DNA from: CAZMGY01 sp964565945 [NCBI: uncultured bacterium]
GTDB taxonomy: Bacteria > GCA-001730085
Assembly (NCBI GenBank): GCA_964565945.1
Contig: CAZMGY010000030.1
Location: 24,381-88,380 of the forward strand
Direction: 5' to 3'
Length of the DNA stretch: 64,000 nucleotides
In this document: positions 29,038-37,938 of the stretch, piece after piece
Position numbering within the stretch: position 1 is the first letter of the stretch
How the letters are laid out: each line of letters opens with the position of its first letter
The notes under the pieces: generated by a model
The model's database searches: none
Told to the model about the DNA's origin: nothing
The model's input: only the letters and a program-made list of their open reading frames with translations
Translations under genes and position numbers: made by a program

Positions 29038-29396
29038 GACCAAGAACTACACCCTTCCTCATACTGAGAAAGTTCGTAAATGGCTTGCATATCGGGGCAA
29101 AAAGGAACTCGAGGCGCGGGAAAGGTTTTAAACGGCTCGCTCTCGGCCAAAACCTCCTCGACGTTTGTGGCATCATCCACCATCAGCACACGATAAACGT
29201 TTCCTGGATCAGGCAACATCATATGCCAACTCTGACTAGCCGAAGCAACTGAAATATGGTAACATTCAGCCCAGTTCCCAGAGACGTCTTGCTTATCTAA
29301 ACATAAAGTGACTTGCAAAGAAGCCCCCTGCTCCATGTCCCAAGAGACAAACACCCAGCTGGAGTCACTTTGCTGAACTGATAACTGTTTGCGCAT
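29034..29396 (-). CDS. DUF4912-like protein
   Basis: 120 residues from the ATG at 29396, preceded by AGG; a TTG three codons upstream is less likely. The beta-rich core (WVFVSWDMEQ, YHISVASASQSWHMMLPDPGNVYRVLM) and the tail LAESEPFKTFPAPRVP resemble DUF4912, a small carbohydrate-module-like domain. It overlaps the GH57 start by 4 bases, so the two are co-translated. I infer a shared role in glucan metabolism. It is transcribed from the palindromic promoter region at 29413-29437. Confidence 0.65.
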   Translation of the reverse strand: MRKQLSVQQSDSSWVFVSWDMEQGASLQVTLCLDKQDVSGNWAECYHISVASASQSWHMMLPDPGNVYRVLMVDDATNVEEVLAESEPFKTFPAPRVPFCPDMQAIYELSQYEEGCSSWS

Positions 29397-29412
29397 AAAA
29401 ATCAACCTAGTT

Positions 29413-29437
29413 TGATATAATGAAGATCATTATATCA
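29413..29437. promoter_or_regulatory. palindromic bidirectional extended -10 promoter/operator
   Basis: A perfect inverted repeat with 11-bp arms (29413-29423 and 29427-29437) and spacer AGA. Each arm reads TGATATAAT on its own strand, an exact extended -10 element (TGnTATAAT). The minus copy would serve the DUF4912-GH57 operon with a leader of about 27 bases. The plus copy could serve the ferredoxin operon. A second extended -10 on the plus strand, TGATACAAT at 29452-29460, is better placed for the ferredoxin. A dimeric regulator binding here would control both directions. Confidence 0.6.
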
Positions 29438-29496
29438 TAGGCCAAGTTTAGTGATACAATAGAATCTTTGATAACAACAATAAAGTATCTGAACCT

Positions 29497-29730
29497 ATGG
29501 CCTCCAAGGAACACAAATACACAGAAAATGTCGATGGTGCTTTTTATGTCGATGAAGAATGCATTGTCTGCGATGCCTGCATGGAAGTTGCGCCAGACCA
29601 TTTTGTGATAACCGAGGATAATGACCATGTCTACATACGGCTTCAGCCCCAATCCGATACTGAACAAAAAGCTTGCTTGGATGCTCTCGAAGCCTGTCCA
29701 GTTGACGCCATTGGTCAAGATGGTGCTTAA
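29497..29730 (+). CDS. single-cluster ferredoxin
   Basis: 77 residues with one iron-sulfur site: CIVCDACMEVAP (three Cys) and the fourth Cys in ACPVDAIG near the C-terminus. This spacing is that of small single [4Fe-4S] (Fer4_13-like) ferredoxins. It lies five bases before the cysteine desulfurase and could supply electrons to KorAB or iron-sulfur assembly. The ribosome site is weak. Confidence 0.9.
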   Translation: MASKEHKYTENVDGAFYVDEECIVCDACMEVAPDHFVITEDNDHVYIRLQPQSDTEQKACLDALEACPVDAIGQDGA

Positions 29731-29735
29731 AAATA

Positions 29736-30857
29736 ATGCTTTATCTCGATAATGCCGCCACAACCCAACCCCTTGAGTCTTCCATTCAATTGATGCAAAG
29801 CATTTTACAAAACCAATGGGGCAATCCTTCTTCACTCCATCGCCTCGGGGTTCAGGCAGCCGACATATTAGAACAGGCCCGTTTTCGTTTGGCTCAAAAC
29901 TGGTCGATTTCTGCCGAAGAAATTATCTGGACCAGTGGCGCCACCGAAGCCAACCAAACGATCCTTCTTCAAGCTCCGGGAAACCCCAACTCTCGCAAAA
30001 ACCACATCTTAGTTTCGCCTTTCGAACATCCTTCGGTGACTAAAGCATTACCTATCCTTAAAGCCAACGGCTTTGAAATTGAGTACCTGGCCATTAACCT
30101 TAAAGGGCATATCAATGCCAAGGACTTAGCTAGCAAACTGCGCCCCGAAACAGCTTTGGTCAGTGTGATCGGTGTGCATAATGAACTTGGTGTCAAACAA
30201 GATATTGATCACCTGAGCCAAATCATTCGCAACACAAATCCCAAAACACGTTTTCATGTCGATGCCGTGCAGTGGATCAACAAATATCCTTTTCCAAGTG
30301 GGCCCTACCGTCCCGACTTCATCACCTTTTCAGCACATAAATGCCATGGTCCCAAAGGCATCGGAGGCATTGTTAAACGCAAGGAGGTTCCTTTAACACC
30401 TCTTTTACAAGGTGGTCAACAAGAACACGGCTTTCGTGCAGGTACCGAAAATATTGCTGGGATTGTGGCCAGTGTCGAAAGTTTACTCAAAATGAACGCT
30501 AAAATTGATCACAGCTGGGCTCAAAGTATCGAACAGACGTTGCACAGTTATGTCAATGCTCACCCCGATCTGGTCTGGGTCAGTCCCCCTCCTGGACCAC
30601 ACAAAAGTCCCTGGATTCATATGATCAGTGCTCCCAAACATAAAAGTGAAGTGCTCATTCATCGCTTAGAGGATAAGGGAATTTTCATTTCTTCGGGAAG
30701 CGCTTGTTCCGAGAAAAAAAAGGAGCGCAAAGTTTATGTCGATCTCATGAAGCTGTCTCCGACAATTGAACAAGGTTTACTAAGAATCTCCCTGTCGAGC
30801 TCCAATCAAACCGATGATATGCAAGTCTTAATCACCAGCTTAGGAGACATCTTATGA
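29736..30857 (+). CDS. cysteine desulfurase, NifS/IscS family
   Basis: 373 residues of a PLP enzyme that takes sulfur from Cys as a persulfide. Visible are YLDNAATT, TSGATEANQ, the PLP-binding Lys202 in SAHKCHGPKG, RAGTENI and the active-site Cys324 in SSGSACSEKKK. It overlaps thiI by 4 bases (ATGA). The pairing matches the Bacillus NifZ-ThiI arrangement, in which a dedicated desulfurase feeds tRNA thiolation. Confidence 0.93.
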   Translation: MLYLDNAATTQPLESSIQLMQSILQNQWGNPSSLHRLGVQAADILEQARFRLAQNWSISAEEIIWTSGATEANQTILLQAPGNPNSRKNHILVSPFEHPSVTKALPILKANGFEIEYLAINLKGHINAKDLASKLRPETALVSVIGVHNELGVKQDIDHLSQIIRNTNPKTRFHVDAVQWINKYPFPSGPYRPDFITFSAHKCHGPKGIGGIVKRKEVPLTPLLQGGQQEHGFRAGTENIAGIVASVESLLKMNAKIDHSWAQSIEQTLHSYVNAHPDLVWVSPPPGPHKSPWIHMISAPKHKSEVLIHRLEDKGIFISSGSACSEKKKERKVYVDLMKLSPTIEQGLLRISLSSSNQTDDMQVLITSLGDIL

Positions 30858-32008
30858 AACGTAGTTTACTGATTCGTTATGGTGAAATTGGCCTCAAAAA
30901 AGGCAACCGCTCTTTTTTCGAAGAATGCCTTAAGCAGAATATTCGCAAAGTTCTGCCTGAAGACGATTCGATTCACATTCGCTTGGGGCGAAAACGTTTG
31001 ATCATCGACGCCAACACCTCACAGATCGAATCGATGACCTCGCGTATTTGCCAAGTTCCAGGAGTGCTTTCAGCGCGACCAGCCTGGCGTTTTGCCAACA
31101 CATGGGACGCTTGCATCCAACACTGGCTGGATCTTATGGAACCCTATGGGCAAGCCCCTCAAAGTTTTGCCATTCGAGCTCATCGCAGCGACAAACGCTT
31201 TCCCATGAATAGCCAAGAAATCAACCAAGCTTTGGGGGAACTGGTTCTTGAACAACGCCCAAAATGGACCGTTAACCTGGATAATCCTGACCTAACCTTT
31301 CATGTTTTAATCACCAATCAGTACATCTATGTGTCAATGAAAGATATTCCTGGTCCAGGAGGCTTACCTGTTGGTACAGCTGGCAAACTCGGTTTACTTC
31401 TCAGTGGAGGCATCGACTCTCCCGTTGCTGGTTATGCCATGCAACGCAGAGGAGCCGAATTGATTGGCATTTATTTTCATAGCTTTCCCTACACGGGAGA
31501 TCAAGCCTTAAACAAGGTCAAAGATTTGCGTACTGTTCTTGGGCAATTTCAAAATACAATGCCTTTGTATGTGGTGCACTTCACTCAAATTCAAGAAGCT
31601 ATCCGCGATGCTTGTGATCCCAAGTACAGTGTAATTCTCAATCGTCGCATGATGATGCGCCTGGCCGAACATATTGCTCAACAAACAGGCGCTCTGGGCC
31701 TTATCACTGGAGAATCCTTGGGCCAAGTTGCTAGCCAAACGCTGGAAAACATGGATAATGTTGGAGCAGCCACCCAGTTTCAAATTTATCGCCCCTTGAT
31801 TGCCACTGATAAACAAGATATCATCAGCATAGCTCAAAAGATTGGAACACTAGCTATCTCCAATCGCCCTTTCGAAGATTGTTGTACCTTATTTGTCGAC
31901 AAACATCCAGTGATTCGTTCTCATAAAAATAAGATTCTCGAAGAGGAAGCTAAATTAGAGATCGAAACTTTAGTTCAACACGCCTATAAAGCGACAAAGC
32001 TTCTTTGA
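30854..32008 (+). CDS. thiI: tRNA 4-thiouridine synthase ThiI (no rhodanese domain)
   Basis: 384 residues: an N-terminal ferredoxin-like domain (IRYGEIGLKKGNR), a THUMP domain to about 165, then a PP-loop ATPase with SGGIDSP at 184-190. The C-terminal rhodanese domain of the E. coli enzyme is absent, as in Bacillus; a Cys pair in FEDCCTLF corresponds to the sulfur-accepting region. It makes s4U8 in tRNA and may also feed thiamine thiazole synthesis. It shares four bases with the upstream desulfurase gene, its likely sulfur donor. Confidence 0.94.
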   Translation: MKRSLLIRYGEIGLKKGNRSFFEECLKQNIRKVLPEDDSIHIRLGRKRLIIDANTSQIESMTSRICQVPGVLSARPAWRFANTWDACIQHWLDLMEPYGQAPQSFAIRAHRSDKRFPMNSQEINQALGELVLEQRPKWTVNLDNPDLTFHVLITNQYIYVSMKDIPGPGGLPVGTAGKLGLLLSGGIDSPVAGYAMQRRGAELIGIYFHSFPYTGDQALNKVKDLRTVLGQFQNTMPLYVVHFTQIQEAIRDACDPKYSVILNRRMMMRLAEHIAQQTGALGLITGESLGQVASQTLENMDNVGAATQFQIYRPLIATDKQDIISIAQKIGTLAISNRPFEDCCTLFVDKHPVIRSHKNKILEEEAKLEIETLVQHAYKATKLL

Positions 32009-32214
32009 GCTAAAATTACGCCACCTACACCTCACGTTGATAAAACTTAATGATTTCGTAAACACGTAAATTAACCGCATCACTCGATTCAAGGTTTGGC
32101 AACAACCTCCAATCCTTAAGAGTTAGTAACTGTCTGCCCCTACAACGTCAAACTTCTCTCGAATGGGGATTTTTTTTTTGCCAATACGTTTTCTAGGAGG
32201 CCCGAAACGGCCCT

Positions 32215-33147
32215 TTAGTCTGCCAGAAAACGCTCCGCTTCCAAAGCCGCCATACAGCCACTTCCCGCCGCAGTGATCGCCTGACGATAGATTTTGTCTT
32301 GAACATCACCACAGGCAAAAACGCCCTCCACACTGGTGGCTACTGTACCTAGCTGAGGGATCAGGTAACCCGTTTCATCTGTATCGAGCTGTCCTTCCAA
32401 AAAATCGGTGTTAGGTTTATGTCCAATGGCATAAAACAACCCTCCAGCATCAATCACGGTATCTTCTTGCCTCTGAACATTTTGAACTTTAAGGGAGGTT
32501 AAACTCTCTTCCCCCAAGGCCTCCAATAAACCCGTATTCCACATCACTTCGATTTTGTCGTGCTTAAGCACACGGTCTTGCATCGCCTTGGAAGCACGGA
32601 ACTGATCACGACGCACCAACATAATCACTTTGCTCGCATACTTGGTCAGATAATGAGCTTCTTCACAGGCCGAATCGCCCCCACCCACAACCACCAAAAC
32701 CTGGTCACGAAAGATTGGCAAAGCACCATCACAAACAGCACAGGCCGAAATACCTTTTTGCCAGTAGGTCTCTTCTCCAGGAACCCCCATTCGTTTCGCA
32801 GTCGCTCCAGTGGCAATAATCAAACTTTCAGCCTTAAGCTCATCCTTACCCACATAGACTTTAAAAGGTCTAACACTTAAATCCACTCGAGTAACCGTTT
32901 CGGTCCGCATTTTGGTGCCACACGCCACAGACTGTCCACGCATACGCTCCATCAATTCTGGTCCTGAAATGCCTTCGGGAAAACCAGGAAAATTCTCAAC
33001 GTCCGTGGTGCTGGTTAGCTGCCCCCCCGCGGCCACTCCTCCAGCCATAAATCCTTCAAACATCAGGGGTTTGAGTTGCGCTCTCCCAGCATAAATCGCT
33101 GCCGTATGCCCAGCGGGTCCAGATCCAATAATAATCACTTTTTCCAT
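32215..33147 (-). CDS. trxB: thioredoxin reductase
   Basis: 310 residues, a low-molecular-weight flavin reductase. It has FAD-binding GSGPAGHTAAIYAGRA, redox-active CAVC (Cys136/Cys139), NAD(P)H-binding VVVGGGDSACEEA and GVFACGDVQDKIYRQ near the C-terminus. It transfers electrons from NAD(P)H to thioredoxin. A short GGCC hairpin sits at 32200-32213 just after the stop, and the 206 bases to thiI contain no gene. The SDSACEEA motif resembles NADPH-type enzymes, but the cofactor is not proven. Confidence 0.95.
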   Translation of the reverse strand: MEKVIIIGSGPAGHTAAIYAGRAQLKPLMFEGFMAGGVAAGGQLTSTTDVENFPGFPEGISGPELMERMRGQSVACGTKMRTETVTRVDLSVRPFKVYVGKDELKAESLIIATGATAKRMGVPGEETYWQKGISACAVCDGALPIFRDQVLVVVGGGDSACEEAHYLTKYASKVIMLVRRDQFRASKAMQDRVLKHDKIEVMWNTGLLEALGEESLTSLKVQNVQRQEDTVIDAGGLFYAIGHKPNTDFLEGQLDTDETGYLIPQLGTVATSVEGVFACGDVQDKIYRQAITAAGSGCMAALEAERFLAD

Positions 33148-33264
33148 GATAAGGTCTCACTTCTATTGATGGGGTTATCTTTCCTCCATTAGTCGCAGCA
33201 AGCCAACAAATACTTACTTGACAATTCCAGCACACACCCTTGAAAAGCCCGTACCCTTAGATTT

Positions 33265-34848
33265 TTAAGCCATTTTGGCTTGCTGAATCTTATGGCGAAT
33301 AAAAGACAAGACATTTTTAATAGAAATTAGGGTAACTTGCCCTTTATGCATCACAGGAACATGACGAAAACCCCCGAGAGCCATCTGGTTGATCGCATAG
33401 CCAATCCGCATAGTATCATCCAACAGCTTGAACTCACGATTAAGCACCACCTCACCCACGGTTAATCGCTCACGATTCACTTGTTTAAGGGCCACTTTGA
33501 GCATAATATCACGCTCAGATAAAATACCTTTGAACTGATCGCCTTCATTCACGAGCACAGCACTCACATCACGATTAGTTTTAAATACATCAATTGCCTT
33601 CGACATACTTTCTTTTATATCCATCGAGGTCGCCTGAACGCCACTATAGATAATCACATCTTCCAAAGGATCACGCATAATACTAAAAATAGGATGCGAT
33701 CGCACCTTGTTCAAATAGTCCTTACGTTCCTTAAGAATCGTGTTTTCCAATTGATCATCATCACTATCTTTAAGACGCGCATTTTGACCTCCACGAATTT
33801 CACCTCCTTCTTGGTCGACTTCCCAAAATTCAGATCCATTCAACAAAACTTGCAAATTGCCTTTACCTTTGGTTTCAAAAGCCATTTTTTGTTGTGCTTC
33901 CAACTGATCATCGTACGTAGGACGGCCCTCCACCGAACGGAAAACGCCCATTGGGGTAGGAAAATCGGGATATTGCATCTGCGTCAGCAAGTAGGCATAA
34001 GTCGGATCAGGATCATTCTCATCATGAACAATTAAATCCGCTTCGGTCACACCATTTTCACCAAGGGTTACCACTTCTGACTTAAGACCATTCATGCGAA
34101 TCCCTTTATCGCGATCTTTGCCAAAAATAAGAGGTTGCCCTTGTTCTAACATCAACAAACGATCGTCGCGTACTTCACGTCCTGAAATATCTTCGAAGGT
34201 TTTATCGTTAAAAATCACACAGTTTTGAAAAATTTCAATAAACGACACACCTTTATGCTCAGCGGCAGCTTTCAGAACTTGGGCCATATGTTTCGGATTA
34301 GTATCCAAAGCCCGCGCAATAAACGTGGCTTCAGCTGCAATCGAAAAACACAAAGGATTGATGGGATGCTCAATCGACCCCATGGGACTCGTCTTGGTTT
34401 TTTTACCAAGCTCCGAGGTTGGACTGTACTGCCCTTTGGTTAAACCATAAATCCGATTGTTAAATAAAAGAATCGTAATATCTAAGTTCCGTCGCAGAGC
34501 ATGCATAAGGTGATTCCCACCAATACTAAGACCATCACCATCCCCCGTGATCACCCATACATTCAATTCGGGGTTGGCCACCTTAACGCCAGTCGCAATC
34601 GCAGGAGCACGCCCATGAATGGTATGAAACCCATAAGTGTTCATATAATAAGGGAAACGACTCGAACACCCGATGCCACTCACAACCACAAAATTTTCGC
34701 GAGGAATTCCCAGCTCGGGAAAAACCTTTTGCACAGCACTTAAAATCGCATAATCCCCACAACGAGGGCACCAGCGAACATCAGCACTCGATACAAAATC
34801 TTTTTTGGTCAACTTAGGTTGTTCTTCACTCGCCTTAGTATCTGTCAT
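33265..34848 (-). CDS. korB: 2-oxoacid:ferredoxin oxidoreductase beta subunit fused to two CBS domains
   Basis: 527 residues, well above the usual 280-350. Residues 1-340 are a thiamine-diphosphate beta subunit: VRWCPRCGDY (Cys27/Cys30), GIGCSSR, GRAPAIATGVK, GDGDGLSIGGNHL and NNRIYGLTKGQ, typical of 2-oxoglutarate-type enzymes. After a linker, residues about 385-520 form a pair of CBS domains (MDIKESMSKAIDVFKTNRD, GILSERDIMLKVA, GFRHVPVMHKG). CBS pairs bind adenine nucleotides, so catalysis may respond to energy state. It overlaps korA by 4 bases. Confidence 0.92.
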   Translation of the reverse strand: MTDTKASEEQPKLTKKDFVSSADVRWCPRCGDYAILSAVQKVFPELGIPRENFVVVSGIGCSSRFPYYMNTYGFHTIHGRAPAIATGVKVANPELNVWVITGDGDGLSIGGNHLMHALRRNLDITILLFNNRIYGLTKGQYSPTSELGKKTKTSPMGSIEHPINPLCFSIAAEATFIARALDTNPKHMAQVLKAAAEHKGVSFIEIFQNCVIFNDKTFEDISGREVRDDRLLMLEQGQPLIFGKDRDKGIRMNGLKSEVVTLGENGVTEADLIVHDENDPDPTYAYLLTQMQYPDFPTPMGVFRSVEGRPTYDDQLEAQQKMAFETKGKGNLQVLLNGSEFWEVDQEGGEIRGGQNARLKDSDDDQLENTILKERKDYLNKVRSHPIFSIMRDPLEDVIIYSGVQATSMDIKESMSKAIDVFKTNRDVSAVLVNEGDQFKGILSERDIMLKVALKQVNRERLTVGEVVLNREFKLLDDTMRIGYAINQMALGGFRHVPVMHKGQVTLISIKNVLSFIRHKIQQAKMA

Positions 34849-36683
34849 GACCCAGTCAACTCCTCTATTTTAGCGCAGATTTCCGCCACAGTGAATGGTC
34901 GTCCTTGGATTTTATTAAAACCAATAGCATCCACCAAATATTCGGCACGAATCATTTTGATTAATTGCCCAGTGTTTAATTCGGGCACAAGCACCGTTTT
35001 AAATTGTTTTAAAAAATCCTTAAGCTCATGAGGAAAAGGAAACAAATGGCGCAAGTGGATACTGCTCACCGATACATCTTGGCTTTTCATTTGTTCCACA
35101 GCAGTGGTAATGGTTCCATAAGTTCCCCCCCAGCCAATAACCAAAAGATCCCCCGACACCTCACCTAAAATATCAAGTGGTGCATAATCATTGGCCATTT
35201 TAAGAACTTTTCCTAATCTTAAATGTGTCATTTGTTCATGATTTTCAAAATCATAACTAACTGAACCTTTTTCATCTTTTTCGAGACCCCCGATGCGATG
35301 CTCCATGCCTGGCGTTCCAGGCAAAGCCAAACGACGCGCTAGGGTTTCGGGGTCACGCTGGTAAGGCACATATGCTTCACCAGGAACAGCCGTCATCACC
35401 TCATTCGGTTCAAAACAAGAGACATCAGGAATTTTCCAAGGCTCAGCGCCATTGGCAATAAATCCGTCCATTAGAATAATCACTGGAGTGTTGTACTTAA
35501 GGGCCAAACGAGACGCCTCAATAACCGTATCAAAACAATCTGCTGGAGATTTAGCTGCAATCACAGGCAAGGGTGAATCACCATTGCGTCCATACATATT
35601 CTGTAATAAATCGCTTTGCTCTGTTTTGGTTGGCAAACCTGTACTAGGCCCGCCACGTTGAACATCAATAATCAAAAGCGGCAACTCGGTGATCATAGCT
35701 AAATTTATAGCTTCGGATTTTAAACAAATTCCAGGACCACTGGTGGCTGTCACCCCAATTGATCCAGCAAAGGCCGCACCAATTGCCACACCAATACCAG
35801 CAATTTCATCCTCAGCTTGCACTGTTTTGATACCAAAGTTTTTATGCTTCGAGAGTTCGGCAATCACATCACTGGCTGGCGTAATCGGATAACCTCCAAA
35901 AACGATTTGTTTTTGGCTTAACTCCGCCACCGTAACTAAGCCCAAAGACAAGGCTTCGTTACCTGTGATTTTACGATAAATTCCGGGTTCCATGGGGGCT
36001 TTTCCCACATGATACCTAACCCCAATAATTTCGGCAGTTTCTCCGTAAAAATACCCCGTCTTAAGAACCTTAACATTGGCCTCTAAAACATCAGGTTTCT
36101 TAGCAAATTTTTTCTCCAACCACGCAATAGTGAGTTCCATAGGACGATCATACATCCAATACATAAGACCCAGAGCGAAAAAGTTTTTGCACAATTGTTT
36201 GGCCGAAACCTTCAAAGGACTTTCTTCGAGAGAATCTAAGGTGAGCTGTGTTATATCAAGGAGAATTAAATTATATTTATCTTGCAAAGCCTCGTCTTCC
36301 AAAGGATTGCTTTCATAACCCGCTTTGCGTAAGTTTTCTTTAGTGAACGTTCCAGTGTTAGCAATCAAAATGCCTTTGTCCAGCAAGTCAGGAAGATTCA
36401 CCTTGAGTGCCGCAGGATTCATCACCACCAATACATCAGGAGCATCCCCTGGTGTCATAATCTTGCGATTTCCAAAATGAATTTGAAACCCCGAAACGCC
36501 TGGCAATGTTCCTTGAGGCGCACGAATTTCAGCAGGAAAATCGGGTAAAGTACTCACATCATTTCCAGCAATAGCACTACTGTGGGTAAACTGCGTTCCC
36601 GTTAACTGCATCCCATCGCCAGAATCTCCAGCAAAACGAATAACAACCGAATCAGTCACTTCTATAGATTTGTGCACAGACAT
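34845..36683 (-). CDS. korA: 2-oxoacid:ferredoxin oxidoreductase alpha subunit (gamma-alpha fusion)
   Basis: 612 residues. The N-terminal 190 are the gamma domain (FAGDSGDGMQLTG, DFPAEIRAPQGT). The alpha pyrimidine-binding domain starts near 240 (GNEALSLG, GGYPITPASDV, QAEDEIAGIG, ATSGPGICLKSEA). With KorB it forms an enzyme making or fixing CO2 with 2-oxoglutarate and succinyl-CoA, using ferredoxin. PITPASD and SGPG favour a 2-oxoglutarate-type enzyme over pyruvate, but the substrate is inferred. It overlaps korB and lies two bases after the CBS protein gene. Confidence 0.93.
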   Translation of the reverse strand: MSVHKSIEVTDSVVIRFAGDSGDGMQLTGTQFTHSSAIAGNDVSTLPDFPAEIRAPQGTLPGVSGFQIHFGNRKIMTPGDAPDVLVVMNPAALKVNLPDLLDKGILIANTGTFTKENLRKAGYESNPLEDEALQDKYNLILLDITQLTLDSLEESPLKVSAKQLCKNFFALGLMYWMYDRPMELTIAWLEKKFAKKPDVLEANVKVLKTGYFYGETAEIIGVRYHVGKAPMEPGIYRKITGNEALSLGLVTVAELSQKQIVFGGYPITPASDVIAELSKHKNFGIKTVQAEDEIAGIGVAIGAAFAGSIGVTATSGPGICLKSEAINLAMITELPLLIIDVQRGGPSTGLPTKTEQSDLLQNMYGRNGDSPLPVIAAKSPADCFDTVIEASRLALKYNTPVIILMDGFIANGAEPWKIPDVSCFEPNEVMTAVPGEAYVPYQRDPETLARRLALPGTPGMEHRIGGLEKDEKGSVSYDFENHEQMTHLRLGKVLKMANDYAPLDILGEVSGDLLVIGWGGTYGTITTAVEQMKSQDVSVSSIHLRHLFPFPHELKDFLKQFKTVLVPELNTGQLIKMIRAEYLVDAIGFNKIQGRPFTVAEICAKIEELTGS

Positions 36684-36685
36684 AA

Positions 36686-37159
36686 TTACGCTCCAAACGG
36701 CTCTTTGGGCACATCACCCAAAAGAGGAGGTAAATTCAAAGTTTCTTCGGGGACATGTTCTGCAATAAAATCAATCAAAACACGTACCGAAAGTAGCCCT
36801 AAAATCTCACCCTTGTCACAGACAGGCAAATGCCGAAAGGGTTTCGATCCAAATAAATTCATTGCTTCGGTCACATCAAGTTCGGGATCAACCGTAAACA
36901 CATTTTGCGTCATAACATCACTGATAGTATTAGAGGATGGCAAGTCGGTTCCAATGTAAAGACGCATAAAATCGCGTTCGGTAACAATACCCACCCAAAA
37001 AGAATCTTGATTCAGAACAAGCAAACAACTTCGATTTCTATCTTGCATCAGTCGAATCGAAGCCTCAATCGTATCTGTATCTTGAACAATCAAAGGTTTT
37101 TGAAGTGGAAGATGTTTCACCTTCTCATGCCAGCAGGGGTGTAATTCTTCGTTTGACAT
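36686..37159 (-). CDS. CBS-domain protein at the head of the kor operon
   Basis: 157 residues made of two CBS motifs (DTIEASIRLMQDRNRSCLLV, GIVTERDFMRL; then ELDVTEAMNLFGSKPFRHLPV, GLLSVRVLIDF). It has no attached catalytic domain. It is the first gene of a three-gene unit ending two bases before korA. Together with the CBS pair fused to KorB this points to nucleotide-dependent control of the oxidoreductase. Confidence 0.88.
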   Translation of the reverse strand: MSNEELHPCWHEKVKHLPLQKPLIVQDTDTIEASIRLMQDRNRSCLLVLNQDSFWVGIVTERDFMRLYIGTDLPSSNTISDVMTQNVFTVDPELDVTEAMNLFGSKPFRHLPVCDKGEILGLLSVRVLIDFIAEHVPEETLNLPPLLGDVPKEPFGA

Positions 37160-37467
37160 AATCGTTTTATTCCATCAAGGCTCATCACCTCATCTTAACA
37201 CAATCAAACTCTTACATTGAACTTAACCTAATAAAATTCAAGTCCAATTGCTCTGATCTTACTCCCCTTTTTCGCAAAGTGCAACATTTTTTCAAAAATT
37301 AACTCAAATCAAAAAAGCTCTCACTCAAAGGAGTGTTTCATCAGCTTACATCTGTAGAAAAACGGTCGACAACCTTACAATAAGCTTCACAGATTTCAAC
37401 GGATAAACCCACACATTATACAGCAAGAAACGCTTGGATCAGCAATCAACCAACGTTTGATTACAAC
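37160..37467. other. intergenic region between rlmH and the kor operon
   Basis: No gene is visible. On the minus strand CACTC-CTTT-GAGTG forms a small hairpin (37322-37335) followed after a few bases by TTTTTT, a weak terminator candidate for the rlmH transcript. The rest is AT-rich and should contain the kor operon promoter, which I cannot place. Confidence 0.35.
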
Positions 37468-37938
37468 CTAAGTTTTATGATATTTATGACCTTTAAGAAT
37501 CAAATACGAGCGATAAATCTGTTCTAATAGAAAAATCCGCACCATCTGGTGGGTGAATGTCATGTCCGATAGAGACATCACGAGATCAGGATTGGGCCAC
37601 TCCGTGGCATTTAGTCCAAAGACACCTCCAATCACAAAGATCATACGTTTGACTTGACCTCCATCACGGTGGCCTCGAATCATGGCAGCCATCCCCTCCG
37701 AAGTAAACCGTTGACCCTTTTCGTCGCACAACACCACAAAATCCTGCGGATGAATTTTTTGCATAATGCGTTCACGCTCAGCCACTATCACTCGACTGCA
37801 CTGAGCATCACTTCCTTTTTCTTCGGCCACCACCACCCAATCAATCGACACATGGGGTTTCAAACGATGCAAGTAATGGTCTTGCGCTTTCAGCCACAAA
37901 GGGTCTGTTTTGCCTACAAGAATCACCTGGATTTTCAT
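37468..37938 (-). CDS. rlmH: 23S rRNA pseudouridine-1915 N3-methyltransferase
   Basis: 156 residues, the full length of the SPOUT-fold RlmH. Signature regions are MKIQVILVGK at the N-terminus, FVVLCDEKGQRFTSEG, the knot motif FVIGGVFG, and MSLSDMTFTHQMVRIFLLEQIYRSYLI, ending KYHKT. It methylates a pseudouridine in helix 69 of the 70S ribosome using SAM. It shares 4 bases with surE. Confidence 0.97.
   Translation of the reverse strand: MKIQVILVGKTDPLWLKAQDHYLHRLKPHVSIDWVVVAEEKGSDAQCSRVIVAERERIMQKIHPQDFVVLCDEKGQRFTSEGMAAMIRGHRDGGQVKRMIFVIGGVFGLNATEWPNPDLVMSLSDMTFTHQMVRIFLLEQIYRSYLILKGHKYHKT

Noticed and set aside
32009-32214. Riboswitch, tRNA or strong terminator after thiI
   Set aside because: No TPP or T-box-like conserved core, no cloverleaf. 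Only a short T-run and a 4-bp GGCC hairpin are seen; too weak to call.
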